From: Marisimplicoccus framensis_A
GTDB taxonomy: Bacteria; Bacteroidota; Bacteroidia; Flavobacteriales; Flavobacteriaceae
Assembly (NCBI GenBank): GCA_042088875.1
Contig: JBELLF010000001.1
Span: 4,377-68,376, forward strand
DNA: 64,000 bases
Reading direction: 5' to 3'
The position numbers were made by a program, and so were the translations under genes. Under the pieces are notes generated by a model. The model was not told where the DNA came from, did no database searches, and was given only the letters and a program-made list of their open reading frames with translations. Below, in pieces: positions 27,825 through 37,677 of this stretch; positions within the stretch are counted from its first letter, which is position 1; each line of letters opens with the position of its first letter.

Positions 27825-29212
27825 CTAAAAAATACGATTTAATTGTTCTAGGAAGTGGACCTGGAGGATATGTTACTGCTATTAGAGCATCTCAACTCGG
27901 GCTAAAGACTGCTATAATTGAAAAGGAAAGTTTAGGTGGAGTTTGTTTAAATTGGGGATGTATTCCAACTAAAGCTCTTTTAAAGTCTGCACAAGTATTT
28001 GAATACCTAAAAAAAGCTGATTCTTATGGAATAAAAGTTAAAGATTTTGATAAAGATTTTGACTCTGTTGTTAAAAGGTCTAGAAATGTAGCTGATGGTA
28101 TGAGTAAAGGAGTAACTTTCCTCATGAAGAAGAATAAAATTGATATTATTAATGGATTTGGTAAGGTCTTGCCAAATAAAAAAATATCAGTTGAAAATGA
28201 TGGTGAAGTACAAGAATTTGAGTCTTCCAATATTATTGTAGCTACAGGAGGAAGATCAAGAGTAATTGATTCTATTCCTCAAGATGGTAAAAAAATCATT
28301 GGTTACAGAGAAGCGATGACACTACCTAAGCAACCTAAAAAAATTATAATTGTTGGATCAGGTGCTATTGGAATTGAATTTGCATATTTCTATAATTCTA
28401 TGGGTAGTAAGGTGAAAATAATTGAATATATGGACAGAGTCCTACCTGTTGAAGATAAAGATATTTCAAATCAATTAAGCAAAAATTTTAAGAAGTCAGG
28501 AATTGAAATATTAACCAGCTCTGAAGTCATTTCATCTGATACTAAGGGAAAGGGTGTAAAACTTCAAGTTAAATCTAATGGTCAAATATCTGAGCATGAA
28601 GCAGACATTGTATTATCTGCAGTTGGTGTTAAAAGTAATATAGAGGGTATTGGACTTGAAGAAGTTGGAATAGCAGTTGATAAAGATAAAATTATAGTTG
28701 ATGAATTTTATCAAACAAATATTCCTGGATACTATGCAATTGGAGATGTTACATCTGGTCAAGCATTAGCACATGTTGCTTCAGCTGAGGGAATACTTTG
28801 TGTTGAAAAAATTGCTAAACATGAGGTAGAGCCAATTGATTATGATAATATTCCTGGATGTACATATTGTTTTCCTGAGGTTGCATCTGTTGGATTAACT
28901 GAAGAAAAAGCTATTGAAAAAGGATATCAAGTTAAGGTTGGAAAATTTCCTTTTACTGCATCTGGGAAGGCACAAGCATCTGGTCATCCAGATGGATTTG
29001 TTAAGGTTATTTTTGATGAAAAGTATGGAGAGTGGTTGGGTTGTCACATGATTGGTGCTGGAGTTACTGATATGATTGCAGAAGCTGTTTTAGGTAGAAA
29101 GCTTGAGACAACAGGTAAAGAAATTCTTAAGTCTGTTCACCCTCACCCTACAATGAGTGAAGCATTAATGGAGGCTGTTGCAGATGCTTACGATGAGGTT
29201 ATTCATCTCTAG
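27821..29212 (+). CDS. lpd: Dihydrolipoyl dehydrogenase
   Basis: FAD-dependent E3 component of 2-oxoacid dehydrogenases and of glycine cleavage. FAD site GSGPGGYVTAIRA, redox disulfide GGVCLNWGCIPTKALL, NAD site VGSGAIGIEFAYF, and the dimer-interface histidine in SVHPHPTMSEA. 463 residues. Convergent with aroQ, overlapping by 14 bases. Confidence 0.96.
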   Translation: MTKKYDLIVLGSGPGGYVTAIRASQLGLKTAIIEKESLGGVCLNWGCIPTKALLKSAQVFEYLKKADSYGIKVKDFDKDFDSVVKRSRNVADGMSKGVTFLMKKNKIDIINGFGKVLPNKKISVENDGEVQEFESSNIIVATGGRSRVIDSIPQDGKKIIGYREAMTLPKQPKKIIIVGSGAIGIEFAYFYNSMGSKVKIIEYMDRVLPVEDKDISNQLSKNFKKSGIEILTSSEVISSDTKGKGVKLQVKSNGQISEHEADIVLSAVGVKSNIEGIGLEEVGIAVDKDKIIVDEFYQTNIPGYYAIGDVTSGQALAHVASAEGILCVEKIAKHEVEPIDYDNIPGCTYCFPEVASVGLTEEKAIEKGYQVKVGKFPFTASGKAQASGHPDGFVKVIFDEKYGEWLGCHMIGAGVTDMIAEAVLGRKLETTGKEILKSVHPHPTMSEALMEAVADAYDEVIHL

Positions 29213-29621
29213 GCAGAAAGCTTTCAATTGCTAATTCATAACTTTTAAGTCCAAACCCTATTATTATCCCATCAACTACTGGTGATAAATACGAGTTATG
29301 TCTATATTCTTCCCTTTTAAAAGTATTAGATATGTGAACTTCAATGACTATTGTGTTAATTGCTTTTATTGCATCAGCTATTCCAACAGAAGTATGAGTA
29401 TAAGCAGCAGCATTAATTATTATTCCATCTGAGACCATAGAATCTTGAATAAAATTTATTAATTCGCCCTCAACATTTGATTGATAATATTCAAAATTAA
29501 TATTGGGATATTTTAATCTAATTGAATTAAGAAAAGTATTAAAATCTTGATCACCGTAAATATCAGTCTCTCTTGAACCAAGGAGATTCAAATTGGGACC
29601 ATTAATTATTGTTAATTTCAT
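29199..29621 (-). CDS. aroQ: 3-dehydroquinate dehydratase, type II
   Basis: Shikimate pathway step 3. GPNLNLLGSRE, the loop following it, NAAAYTHTSVGIADA and EVHISN are the type II hallmarks. 140 residues. Adjacent and divergent to xerD, with 38 bases between them. Confidence 0.95.
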   Translation of the reverse strand: MKLTIINGPNLNLLGSRETDIYGDQDFNTFLNSIRLKYPNINFEYYQSNVEGELINFIQDSMVSDGIIINAAAYTHTSVGIADAIKAINTIVIEVHISNTFKREEYRHNSYLSPVVDGIIIGFGLKSYELAIESFLPRDE

Positions 29622-29659
29622 ATATTATAAAGGTAAAACTTAAACAGTAATAAAAAAAA

Positions 29660-30562
29660 ATGAATTGGGATACTAGTATTGAAAATTTTAAGAATTACCT
29701 AAAACTTGAAAGAGGTCTAAGCTTGAATTCAATAAAAAGTTATGAATTTGATCTAGTTCAATTTAAAAATTTTTTAATTGAGAATAACATTAATCAATCA
29801 CCAAAAAAATGTAGTTCATCATCAATTAAAAGATATCTCTATAAAAATTTATCTAACAAAAAGTCTAGAAGTCAAGCCAGAAGTATTTCAGCATTAAAAA
29901 GTTTTTTTAATTACTTATTATTTGAAGGTAAAATCAATTCATCTCCTCTGAATGATATAGAAAGTCCTAAAATTGAAAATAAATTACCAGAAGTTCTATC
30001 AGAGGACGAAGTAAAAAGATTGATTTCTTCTGTTAATCTTGATACAGAATTTGGACAAAGAAATAAAACTATTATTGAAGTTTTATATGGAACAGGGATA
30101 AGGGTTAGCGAACTCACTGATCTAAAACTGTCAAATATTTTTTTTAATGAAAATATTTTAAAAGTCTCCGGAAAAGGTAATAAAGAAAGGTTTGTTCCTT
30201 TGGGCAAAATTGCTTCAATAGAGATTACAAAGTATTTAAATGATAGAGATAAATTAAAAATTAATTCAAAATTTTCAGATATACTTTTTTTAAATAGATA
30301 TGGAAGACAGCTAACAAGATCAATGATATTTAAGGTTATTAATGATTCATCTAAAAATGCAAAAATTGATAAAAAAATTAGCCCTCATACATTAAGACAC
30401 TCATATGCAACTCATTTACTTAAAAATGGTGCTGACTTAAGAACAATTCAACTCATACTTGGGCATGAAAGTATAACTACAACTGAAATATATACTCACT
30501 TAGATACTTTTCATTTAGAAGAAGTTTTAAAAAAATACCACCCTAGAGAAAATGAAAATTAA
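29660..30562 (+). CDS. xerD: Tyrosine recombinase XerD-like (chromosome dimer resolution)
   Basis: N-terminal SAM-like core-binding domain (LERGLSLNSIKSYEFDL) and C-terminal catalytic domain with Arg148 (GTGIRVSEL), a lysine in GKGNKERFVPL, His/Arg in HTLRHSYATHLL, His in LGHESITTT and nucleophile Tyr278. 300 residues, typical of XerC/XerD. It is a core gene beside aroQ, not a mobile-element integrase. Shares TTAA with the stop of the response regulator. Confidence 0.9.
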   Translation: MNWDTSIENFKNYLKLERGLSLNSIKSYEFDLVQFKNFLIENNINQSPKKCSSSSIKRYLYKNLSNKKSRSQARSISALKSFFNYLLFEGKINSSPLNDIESPKIENKLPEVLSEDEVKRLISSVNLDTEFGQRNKTIIEVLYGTGIRVSELTDLKLSNIFFNENILKVSGKGNKERFVPLGKIASIEITKYLNDRDKLKINSKFSDILFLNRYGRQLTRSMIFKVINDSSKNAKIDKKISPHTLRHSYATHLLKNGADLRTIQLILGHESITTTEIYTHLDTFHLEEVLKKYHPRENEN

Positions 30563-31257
30563 TCTTTCATTAATCTAAATCCTTCACCATGTACATTGAT
30601 AATTTTGAGTGATGAATCTTTTTCAATATATTTTCTAAGTTTTGCAATATATACGTCCATGCTTCTTGATGTGAAATAATTAGCATCTCTCCAGATCTTA
30701 TTTAAAGCAATATCTCTAGGTAGCAAATCATCAAAATTTATTACTAACATCTTTAGCAACTGATTTTCTTTGGGAGATAGCTTAAAAGTATTTCCTTCTT
30801 TATGAGTTAATATTCTAAGCTTGGAGTTAAAGAAAAATTCTCCAAAATCAAATTCAAAAATATCTTTTTCCTCTGTATTTATGGATTGTTTTCTATTTAG
30901 TATTGATTTTATTTTTGCAAGTAATATTTCAGAGTCAAAAGGTTTAGTCAAATAGTCATCTGCGCCTGTCTTATATCCTTTTAAAACATCATCTTTTAGA
31001 TTTTTTGCAGTGAGAAAAATTATAGGAATAGCTTCATTAAGTTCTCTAATTTCTTTTGCCAATGTTAAACCATCTTTAAATGGCATCATTATATCTAGAA
31101 TACATAAATCAAATTCTGATTTATTAAACTTCTCAAAGCCCTCTATTCCGTTTACTGCAAGAGTCACCTCGTAATTATTAATATTTAAATAATCTTTAAG
31201 TATCCTTCCAAAGTTAGGATCATCTTCTACTAAGAGAATTTTTTTATCTGATTTCAT
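30559..31257 (-). CDS. OmpR-family response regulator (RprY-like)
   Basis: Receiver domain with acidic pocket VEDDPNF, phospho-acceptor Asp55 (CILDIMMPF) and Lys105 (DDYLTKPFD), followed by a winged-helix DNA-binding domain from about residue 135 (FKLSPKENQLLKML, SMDVYIAKLRKYI). 232 residues. Its start overlaps the histidine kinase gene by 14 bases, so the two form a pair. Target genes are not evident. Confidence 0.93.
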   Translation of the reverse strand: MKSDKKILLVEDDPNFGRILKDYLNINNYEVTLAVNGIEGFEKFNKSEFDLCILDIMMPFKDGLTLAKEIRELNEAIPIIFLTAKNLKDDVLKGYKTGADDYLTKPFDSEILLAKIKSILNRKQSINTEEKDIFEFDFGEFFFNSKLRILTHKEGNTFKLSPKENQLLKMLVINFDDLLPRDIALNKIWRDANYFTSRSMDVYIAKLRKYIEKDSSLKIINVHGEGFRLMKD

Positions 31258-32836
31258 CTTTAAATGTTTTGATGTTTATATAAAATTTAGTTCCAAAACC
31301 TTTTTTACTTTCAAGCATAATTTTACCCTTGTGAAAATCAACAATCTTTTTCACATATGAAAGTCCTAATCCGTGTCCCTTAATATCATGTATATCACCA
31401 TTTTGTTCTCTATAAAATTTTTCAAATACCATCTTTTGAGTATTCTTATCCATACCAATTCCATTGTCTTGTAGACATATCTCTATATTATCATCAATAT
31501 TTCTTGTTGATACTTTAATTATTGGTTTGCTTCTTGAATATTTAATAGCATTATCTAAAATATTAATGATAATGTTTTCTAAATGATTACTGTTTCCTGA
31601 TATATACGAATTATGTGCATTTAATGCAAGATTAATAGAACCATTATTGCTTTCAACTATAAGTTTTACATGCTCAACAGCATCCTCAATAACTTCATGG
31701 ATATTTGTCTTTTCCATGTCAAATGGATTAGAACTTTTCTCCAACTGAGATATTCTTAATATGTTTTCAACTTGAGATAGCATTCTTGCATTCTCTTCCC
31801 TAATCATATCCAAATATGAGGTGAATTTGTCATTAATATTATTTTTTGAACTTGATATTGCATCTAGTGCTAAATTAATAGTTGCAATAGGTGTTTTAAA
31901 TTCATGAGAAATATTGTTAATGAAGTCACTCTTTATTTCAGATAGCTTCTTCTGTTGAATTATTTGGTACAGAGCACTTGTTGAAATAACAATTATAATT
32001 AAGGTGAGCATAAAAGATAGAGTAGCTACACCTATTATGCCTGATAAAACATATTCTTGTTTTTCAGGAAATGAAACAATAAGATCATATTTTATAGGAC
32101 TAGATCTATCATATAAAAAAGGTATAGAATATTTTGGACCTGATTGTACCTCAATATAGTTATTAGACTTGATTTTTGTAGAAAGATTATTGCTGTAGAT
32201 ACCAAACTCATATGGGGTGGTGATATTTCTATCACTAAAACCTTGACTTAGAAGGATCTGAATCTCTCTAGAAGTTGTTCTCTTATGAATTGGTAATGAT
32301 GATGCATATTCTTGGAAAGCTGATTTGTATTTTTCAAATTTAAACAAGTCAATATCTTCAACACTCTTTAATTTAGATATTGAAGCATTTAGCCTATTTT
32401 CTCTTCTGTCAAATATATTTTTGTTAACAATAGTAGTTTTAACTGCTTTATAATCCTTTAAATTGTCTTCTCCATACCTGTTTGATAAATTATTAGGGAG
32501 ATTAATATTATAATCTTCTTCTAAGATACCATAAGCAAAAAAAGTTGAAAGGTTAGAAGTTTGGTCTTCATCTAAAAATAGAAAAACATCAGTAAAATTT
32601 TGTTGATCTGGTGTTCCAATAGAATCAATTAACATTTGATAAGTATATACATAATCATTTAATTCCCTACTTTGAATTTCATCAACAACTTCTCTAAGTG
32701 TTAGATTTACAGCTAAAGAAAATTCTTCTTCCTTATTCTTCCATGATGAATATATCCAATATCCTTGCATCAGAATTATTCCTATTAAGGAAAATGACAT
32801 TAGAAGAACAAGTGAAGTATATATTTTTCTATTCAT
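31244..32836 (-). CDS. Sensor histidine kinase (RprX-like)
   Basis: Two membrane segments (about 7-27 and 262-290) enclose a roughly 230-residue periplasmic sensor region without a recognisable domain. Then HisKA with His311 in NNISHEFKTPIATIN, N box NIIINILDNAIKYS, G boxes DNGIGM and GHGLGLSYV. 530 residues, no HAMP apparent. Upstream of and coupled to the response regulator. Confidence 0.93.
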   Translation of the reverse strand: MNRKIYTSLVLLMSFSLIGIILMQGYWIYSSWKNKEEEFSLAVNLTLREVVDEIQSRELNDYVYTYQMLIDSIGTPDQQNFTDVFLFLDEDQTSNLSTFFAYGILEEDYNINLPNNLSNRYGEDNLKDYKAVKTTIVNKNIFDRRENRLNASISKLKSVEDIDLFKFEKYKSAFQEYASSLPIHKRTTSREIQILLSQGFSDRNITTPYEFGIYSNNLSTKIKSNNYIEVQSGPKYSIPFLYDRSSPIKYDLIVSFPEKQEYVLSGIIGVATLSFMLTLIIIVISTSALYQIIQQKKLSEIKSDFINNISHEFKTPIATINLALDAISSSKNNINDKFTSYLDMIREENARMLSQVENILRISQLEKSSNPFDMEKTNIHEVIEDAVEHVKLIVESNNGSINLALNAHNSYISGNSNHLENIIINILDNAIKYSRSKPIIKVSTRNIDDNIEICLQDNGIGMDKNTQKMVFEKFYREQNGDIHDIKGHGLGLSYVKKIVDFHKGKIMLESKKGFGTKFYINIKTFKDEIR

Positions 32837-32892
32837 GATCTATAAAATTCTCAAAAATTAAATTTATAAGTTCTTAATAAAATGTTAAGAAA

Positions 32893-33480
32893 CTACTTTA
32901 GGTTTATTAATGTATCGTGAATTTCTAATACTTTTTCCTCCAATTTAGTGAAATTGATGTTATCAATTATAAAATCACATTTATCAATAATTGAAATTTC
33001 ACTTATCTGATTTTGCATTCGACTTATCACTTCATTTCTAGATAGTTTATCTCTTTGCATAACCCTATCAATTCTAATTTCTTTTGGCGCTTTAACGTAT
33101 ATAATCTTATCAAAAAAAATTTCTGTTTTAGTCTCAAAAATAATTGCTGCTTCTTTTACGACATAGCTCGCGAATCTATTTTTAAAGCAAAATTTATCAA
33201 AGTCTATAGCTACTGAAGGATGAATTATTGAATTTAGAGACTTTAGTTTTTCTTTATCGTTAAAGACTATTTTAGAAACTAATTTTGAGTTTAGCTCATT
33301 TTCATTATATATATCATCTCCAAATAATTGTTTTATTGAGTAAATAATTTTTTTATCAGAATTTATTAATTCTTTTGCAGATTCGTCAGCATTGTAGGTG
33401 CTTATTCCAATTTTTTTAAAGATCTCTAAAACACTAGATTTACCAGATCCAATTCCTCCGGTTAATCCGATAATTTTCAT
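32893..33480 (-). CDS. coaE: Dephospho-CoA kinase
   Basis: Last step of coenzyme A synthesis. P-loop GLTGGIGSGKSSVLEIF, NADESAKEL and the lid motif RIDRVMQRDKLSRNEVISRM are characteristic. 195 residues. Its start overlaps the fabI stop by one base. coaBC lies 3 kb away on the same strand. Confidence 0.95.
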   Translation of the reverse strand: MKIIGLTGGIGSGKSSVLEIFKKIGISTYNADESAKELINSDKKIIYSIKQLFGDDIYNENELNSKLVSKIVFNDKEKLKSLNSIIHPSVAIDFDKFCFKNRFASYVVKEAAIIFETKTEIFFDKIIYVKAPKEIRIDRVMQRDKLSRNEVISRMQNQISEISIIDKCDFIIDNINFTKLEEKVLEIHDTLINLK

Positions 33481-34292
33481 TATGAATTTAATTTATCAAT
33501 AATTTCCTGACTTACACCGACACTTGAAAATCCACCATCATTATAAATATTTTGAAGAGTAACTCTTTTTGTGTAATCAGAGAAAAGCGATACGGTTAGG
33601 TTAGCACAATCTTCAGCAGTAGCATTACCAAGAGGTGAGGTTAAATCAGCATATTTAAGAAAATCATCTAATCCTTTTACTCCTTTTCCAGCAGTTGTTA
33701 AAGTTGGTGATTGAGATATTGTGTTTACTCTAACATTTTTTTCTTTACCAAAGAAATAGCCAAAGCTTCTTGCAATGGATTCTAAATATGCCTTATTATC
33801 AGCCATATCATTATAATTTGGAAAAGTCCTTTGTGCGGCTATATAAGTTAAAGCAACTATACTACCCCACTCTTTCATTGCGTCTAGTTTTAGTAGAGAT
33901 TGCATGAGCTTGTGAAAAGATACTGCTGAAACATCCCAACCTTTAGCTAACCAATCATAATTTAAGTCTGTATAGTGTTTACCTTTTCTAACATTAACAG
34001 ACATCCCTATCGAATGAAGAACGAAATCTAATTTTCCGTTAAACTTTTCAGTTGCATGAGAAATTAATTTTTCTAAATCTTCTAAATTGGTTGCATCGGC
34101 AGGAATTATTTCAGAATTAGTTTTCTCAGCTAATTTATTTATTGTTCCCATCCTTATAGAAACAGGAGCATTTGTAAGGATAAACTCACCTCCTTCTTCA
34201 TATACCCTTTCAGCAGTTTTCCATGCAATAGAACTATCATCTAGTGCACCAAAAATTATACCTTTCTTACCTTTTAAAATAGAATTTGACAT
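33480..34292 (-). CDS. fabI: Enoyl-ACP reductase (NADH), FabI
   Basis: Final reduction in fatty-acid elongation. GIIFGALDDSSIAWKTAERV is the nucleotide-binding start; the catalytic tyrosine and lysine are in FPNYNDMADNKAYLES (Y-x6-K spacing as in FabI), and SPTLTTAGKGVKGL follows. 270 residues. Start overlaps the preceding small gene by one base (TAATG). Confidence 0.95.
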   Translation of the reverse strand: MSNSILKGKKGIIFGALDDSSIAWKTAERVYEEGGEFILTNAPVSIRMGTINKLAEKTNSEIIPADATNLEDLEKLISHATEKFNGKLDFVLHSIGMSVNVRKGKHYTDLNYDWLAKGWDVSAVSFHKLMQSLLKLDAMKEWGSIVALTYIAAQRTFPNYNDMADNKAYLESIARSFGYFFGKEKNVRVNTISQSPTLTTAGKGVKGLDDFLKYADLTSPLGNATAEDCANLTVSLFSDYTKRVTLQNIYNDGGFSSVGVSQEIIDKLNS

Positions 34293-34462
34293 TACTGATA
34301 TTTTTTATTTTTTGGTTTCTGCCAACTAAATGCTGCTCCAATTGCAACAAATACTGCTAACCATACTGGCTGATTTGTTGAAGCAAAAACTGCTACTCCG
34401 ATTGCAGTCCAAACACCAATCCATACACCACTATTATTAGAATTCTTATGTTTCATATTCAT
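34292..34462 (-). CDS. Small two-helix membrane protein, function unknown
   Basis: 56 residues from ATG 34462 (GTG 34477 and ATG 34456 are alternatives). Polar start MNMKHKNSNNSG, then two hydrophobic stretches (VWIGVWTAIGVAVFAST and WLAVFVAIGAAFSW) split by NQPV and a lysine-rich tail. The one-base overlap with fabI and close spacing to recN argue that it is translated. No family recognised with certainty. Confidence 0.65.
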   Translation of the reverse strand: MNMKHKNSNNSGVWIGVWTAIGVAVFASTNQPVWLAVFVAIGAAFSWQKPKNKKYQ

Positions 34463-34477
34463 ATCATAAAGATACAC

Positions 34478-36130
34478 TTAATTCAATAACTCATTAGCAA
34501 GTTCATTGGCTGATTTATTTGATTTATCTCCTGATAACATCTCTGCTATTTCTTTTACTCTTTCTTTATCTTCAAGCAATTTGATATCAGTTATAATTTT
34601 ATTTTCCACTTCCTTTTTAAATACCTTGTAATGAAAATCACCTTTTGATGCAACTTGAGGTGTATGTGTTATAACTATAACTTGCATATTCTTTGACATT
34701 TGACCCATTAAATCTGCAACTTTTGAGGATACAGATCCTGATATACCAGTATCAATTTCATCAAAAATTATAGTCGATAATTTAATATAGCTAGACAAAA
34801 TTGATTTAATTGAAAGCATTATTCTTGAAACCTCCCCGCCCGAGGCTATATTTCTTAAATCACTATACTTATCACCTTTATTTGACTTAAGTAAAAATTT
34901 ACCTTCACTAAATCCATTTTTTTGAATTGATTCTGTTTTTGTCAAATCAATTTTTATTTCTGAATTATTCATTCCTAATTCAGATAGGTTTTGATTTAAT
35001 AATTTCTCAAAATCATTTTTAACAGAATATCTTTTTTTATGAATGAGATTAGCTCTAGAAATAAGATCACTTAATAAGATATCTTTTGAGGATTTTAAAT
35101 CATTAATTTCTTGATCAATATCTTGATGTCCATCTACAACCAATATTAGGTTCTCCTTTATTTTAATTAATTCATCTATTGATGATACTCTATGTTTATT
35201 TTGTAATGTATAGATTTTGTCAAGATTTCCTCTTAATTGATTTATATCTTCTTCTGAGTTAGAGAGATCATTAAGTATTGATTCAGAGTCATCAATCATG
35301 TCATTTAAACTTTGTATGATTGAACTAAGGCTATCTGCCAAAGAATTAATTCGATTAGAAGATCCTGAGACTTTGTTTAGCTTTCTTACAATATTTGAGA
35401 GTTTTTCTGAGATTCCAACTTCCTCTGAATTAAACTCTTCATTAATTAGAGATAAGGCTTCTTTAATATCATCTACGTTATCTGCCTCCTTAACTTTGTT
35501 CTCTATATCTTCTAGGTCAACATTTTCAAGATCAATACTATTAAATTCATTTAATAAATAATTATTATAATCAAGATCTGAGTCAAGAGTATCTCTTTGT
35601 ATTTCTTTTTCTTGAATTTTTTTCTCTAAAGCCATTAAAGACTTAAAATCGTTTGAATAAGTATTGAAATTAATTGTGTTACTTGATAGAGAATCAAGAA
35701 TTAAAAAAATAAAGTTTGTATCTAGTATATTGAGATTGTTAAACTGTGAGTGAATATCTAGTAAAGAATTTGTTAAACTTGATAATTGGTCTAGCCTCAC
35801 AGGTGTGTCATTAACAAATGCTCTTGATTTACCACTTTGATTAATCTCTCTTCTAATTATTGTCTGATTATCAAAGTCTAAATCATTATCTGAAAAAAAT
35901 ACTTCAAGATTTTGACCATTAAGGTCAAAAATTGCTTCAACAAAACACTTTTTATCTTTATTGATAATTTTTGTATTGTCAACTCTGGAGCCAAGAACAA
36001 GTGATAACCCTCCCAATAGAATTGACTTTCCAGCTCCCGTTTCTCCAGTGATTGAAGTCATACCATTTTCAAATGATATTTCGACATTATCAATTAGAGC
36101 GTAATTACTTATTCTTAATCTTTTTAACAT
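34478..36130 (-). CDS. recN: DNA repair protein RecN
   Basis: SMC-like ATPase of double-strand break repair. Walker A GETGAGKSILLGGLSLVLG, long central coiled coils, ABC signature NIASGGEVSRIMLSIK, Walker B IIFDEIDTGISG. 550 residues. Its start overlaps coaBC by 26 bases; the gene that I expect between these two in flavobacteria is missing. Confidence 0.95.
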   Translation of the reverse strand: MLKRLRISNYALIDNVEISFENGMTSITGETGAGKSILLGGLSLVLGSRVDNTKIINKDKKCFVEAIFDLNGQNLEVFFSDNDLDFDNQTIIRREINQSGKSRAFVNDTPVRLDQLSSLTNSLLDIHSQFNNLNILDTNFIFLILDSLSSNTINFNTYSNDFKSLMALEKKIQEKEIQRDTLDSDLDYNNYLLNEFNSIDLENVDLEDIENKVKEADNVDDIKEALSLINEEFNSEEVGISEKLSNIVRKLNKVSGSSNRINSLADSLSSIIQSLNDMIDDSESILNDLSNSEEDINQLRGNLDKIYTLQNKHRVSSIDELIKIKENLILVVDGHQDIDQEINDLKSSKDILLSDLISRANLIHKKRYSVKNDFEKLLNQNLSELGMNNSEIKIDLTKTESIQKNGFSEGKFLLKSNKGDKYSDLRNIASGGEVSRIMLSIKSILSSYIKLSTIIFDEIDTGISGSVSSKVADLMGQMSKNMQVIVITHTPQVASKGDFHYKVFKKEVENKIITDIKLLEDKERVKEIAEMLSGDKSNKSANELANELLN

Positions 36131-37325
36131 TCTTGCAAATAGCTTTCATTATATCTATTGAAACATCTTTTTTATGTTTCCTTTCAAATGGAGTAATTTC
36201 TAAATCTGAATTTATAAAATCAATTTGATTAAAGTCATTTGAAATTGGATTAAAATCTCCAATTTTATTAACTATTATTGCGTCAAGATTTTTAGACTTC
36301 AATTTTACCTTTGCATTATCAATGTGATTATCAGTCTCCAAGGCAAATCCAACTAGATATTGATTCTTTTTTATTTTGCCTAATTCCTTAATAATATCCT
36401 TGGTAGGTTTAAGTTTAATTGAATCTAAACCTATATCTTTTTTAATTTTAGTGTCTTTAAATTCTGCTGGTTTAAAATCAGAAACAGCTGCAGAGCAAAT
36501 TACAACGTCAGATGATTTAAAATGAGTAATAGTTTCTTCAAACATCTGATCAGAATCTAGAACCCTATATGTATCTATATTTAACAAGTCAATTGATAAA
36601 TTTGTTGGACCTAATATAAGTTTCACATTTGCTCCAAGAGAAATAGCTGCTTTAGCTAAGTGATATCCCATTTTTCCAGATGAACTATTACCAATAAATC
36701 TGACTGGATCAATTTTTTCATGAGTTGGACCAGCAGTTATTAAAAAATTAAGATTATTAAGTGGAAGAGATTCTTTAAGCTTAATTTCAATATGTTCAAT
36801 TATCTCTTCTGGCTCCAACATTCTGCCCTCACCTTCTAAACCACTTGCAAGAGAGCCTTTACCAACAGGAAGCACATTAGTCTTATTCTTAACAAGTTTT
36901 TGAATATTTTCTTGATTAAGAGAATTTCTATACATTTCAAGATCCATTGCTGGAGCAATAAATACGGGGCAACTACTTGATAAATAACATGCTAAAAGAA
37001 TATTGTCACATTTAGCATTTGCCATTGAAGATATAGTATTTGATGTGGCGGGTGCAATTATAAAGATATCAGCCCATTCGGAAAGCTCCACATGATTATT
37101 CCAAGAAGGATTTCCGTTTTTCTCAGTAGAAAATTCTGAATAAACATCATTTTTTGAAACAGTTGAAAGAGTTAGAGGAGTGACAAATTCTTTAGAGGAA
37201 GGAGTCATAACGACTTTAACATTACAATTTAGTTTAACCAGTTGCCTTATAAGCAAAGGAGTTTTGTAGGCAGCTATTCCACCTGTTACTCCTACTAGTA
37301 TATTCTTTTGAGCTAAAACACTCAT
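36105..37325 (-). CDS. coaBC: Phosphopantothenoylcysteine decarboxylase/synthetase
   Basis: Bifunctional CoA biosynthesis enzyme. N-terminal flavoprotein decarboxylase (GVTGGIAAYKTPLLIRQL; catalytic His in WNNHVELS; APAMDLEMY), C-terminal CTP-dependent synthetase beginning ITAGPTHEKIDPVRFIGN with SSGKMGYHLA. 406 residues. Part of bamD-rpoZ-coaBC-recN. Confidence 0.95.
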   Translation of the reverse strand: MSVLAQKNILVGVTGGIAAYKTPLLIRQLVKLNCNVKVVMTPSSKEFVTPLTLSTVSKNDVYSEFSTEKNGNPSWNNHVELSEWADIFIIAPATSNTISSMANAKCDNILLACYLSSSCPVFIAPAMDLEMYRNSLNQENIQKLVKNKTNVLPVGKGSLASGLEGEGRMLEPEEIIEHIEIKLKESLPLNNLNFLITAGPTHEKIDPVRFIGNSSSGKMGYHLAKAAISLGANVKLILGPTNLSIDLLNIDTYRVLDSDQMFEETITHFKSSDVVICSAAVSDFKPAEFKDTKIKKDIGLDSIKLKPTKDIIKELGKIKKNQYLVGFALETDNHIDNAKVKLKSKNLDAIIVNKIGDFNPISNDFNQIDFINSDLEITPFERKHKKDVSIDIMKAICKNVKKIKNK

Positions 37326-37339
37326 TGTATTGAAGTTTA

Positions 37340-37669
37340 TTACTCTGTTTCAGCTTCAGTATCCCTGTAATAGATTTTATTTTCAATCCACTCATCTATT
37401 GCTATTGCATAGGACTTAGGAAGTTTTTCATAAAATTTGGAAACTTCAATTTGCTCTTTATTCTCAAAGACTTCTTCAAGACTATCATTGTGAGTTGCAA
37501 ACTCATCAAGTTTATCATGTAGTTCTTTTTTAATTTCAGAGTTAATCTGTGCTGATCGTTTAGCAATTATTGAGATAGCTTCATAAATATTATCGGTTGG
37601 ATTTTCAATCTCAAGTTTATTATATGTTTTTGTGCTATTGGCTGCGTTAGAATTTCTGTATTTATTCAT
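37340..37669 (-). CDS. rpoZ: RNA polymerase omega-like subunit (Bacteroidota type)
   Basis: 109 residues matching the flavobacterial omega-like family: NPTDNIYEAISIIAKRSAQI, EIKKELHDKLDEFATHNDSL and EVFENKEQIEVSKFYEKLPK. In this phylum omega is divergent and lies between bamD and coaBC, as here. The acidic tail and disordered N terminus are usual. Confidence 0.88.
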   Translation of the reverse strand: MNKYRNSNAANSTKTYNKLEIENPTDNIYEAISIIAKRSAQINSEIKKELHDKLDEFATHNDSLEEVFENKEQIEVSKFYEKLPKSYAIAIDEWIENKIYYRDTEAETE

Positions 37670-37677
37670 TAGTTTAT

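Noticed and set aside
29660..30562. Integrase of a mobile element
   Set aside because: Length, motif set and location beside aroQ fit the core XerC/XerD recombinases; there are no attachment repeats, tRNA or cargo genes nearby.
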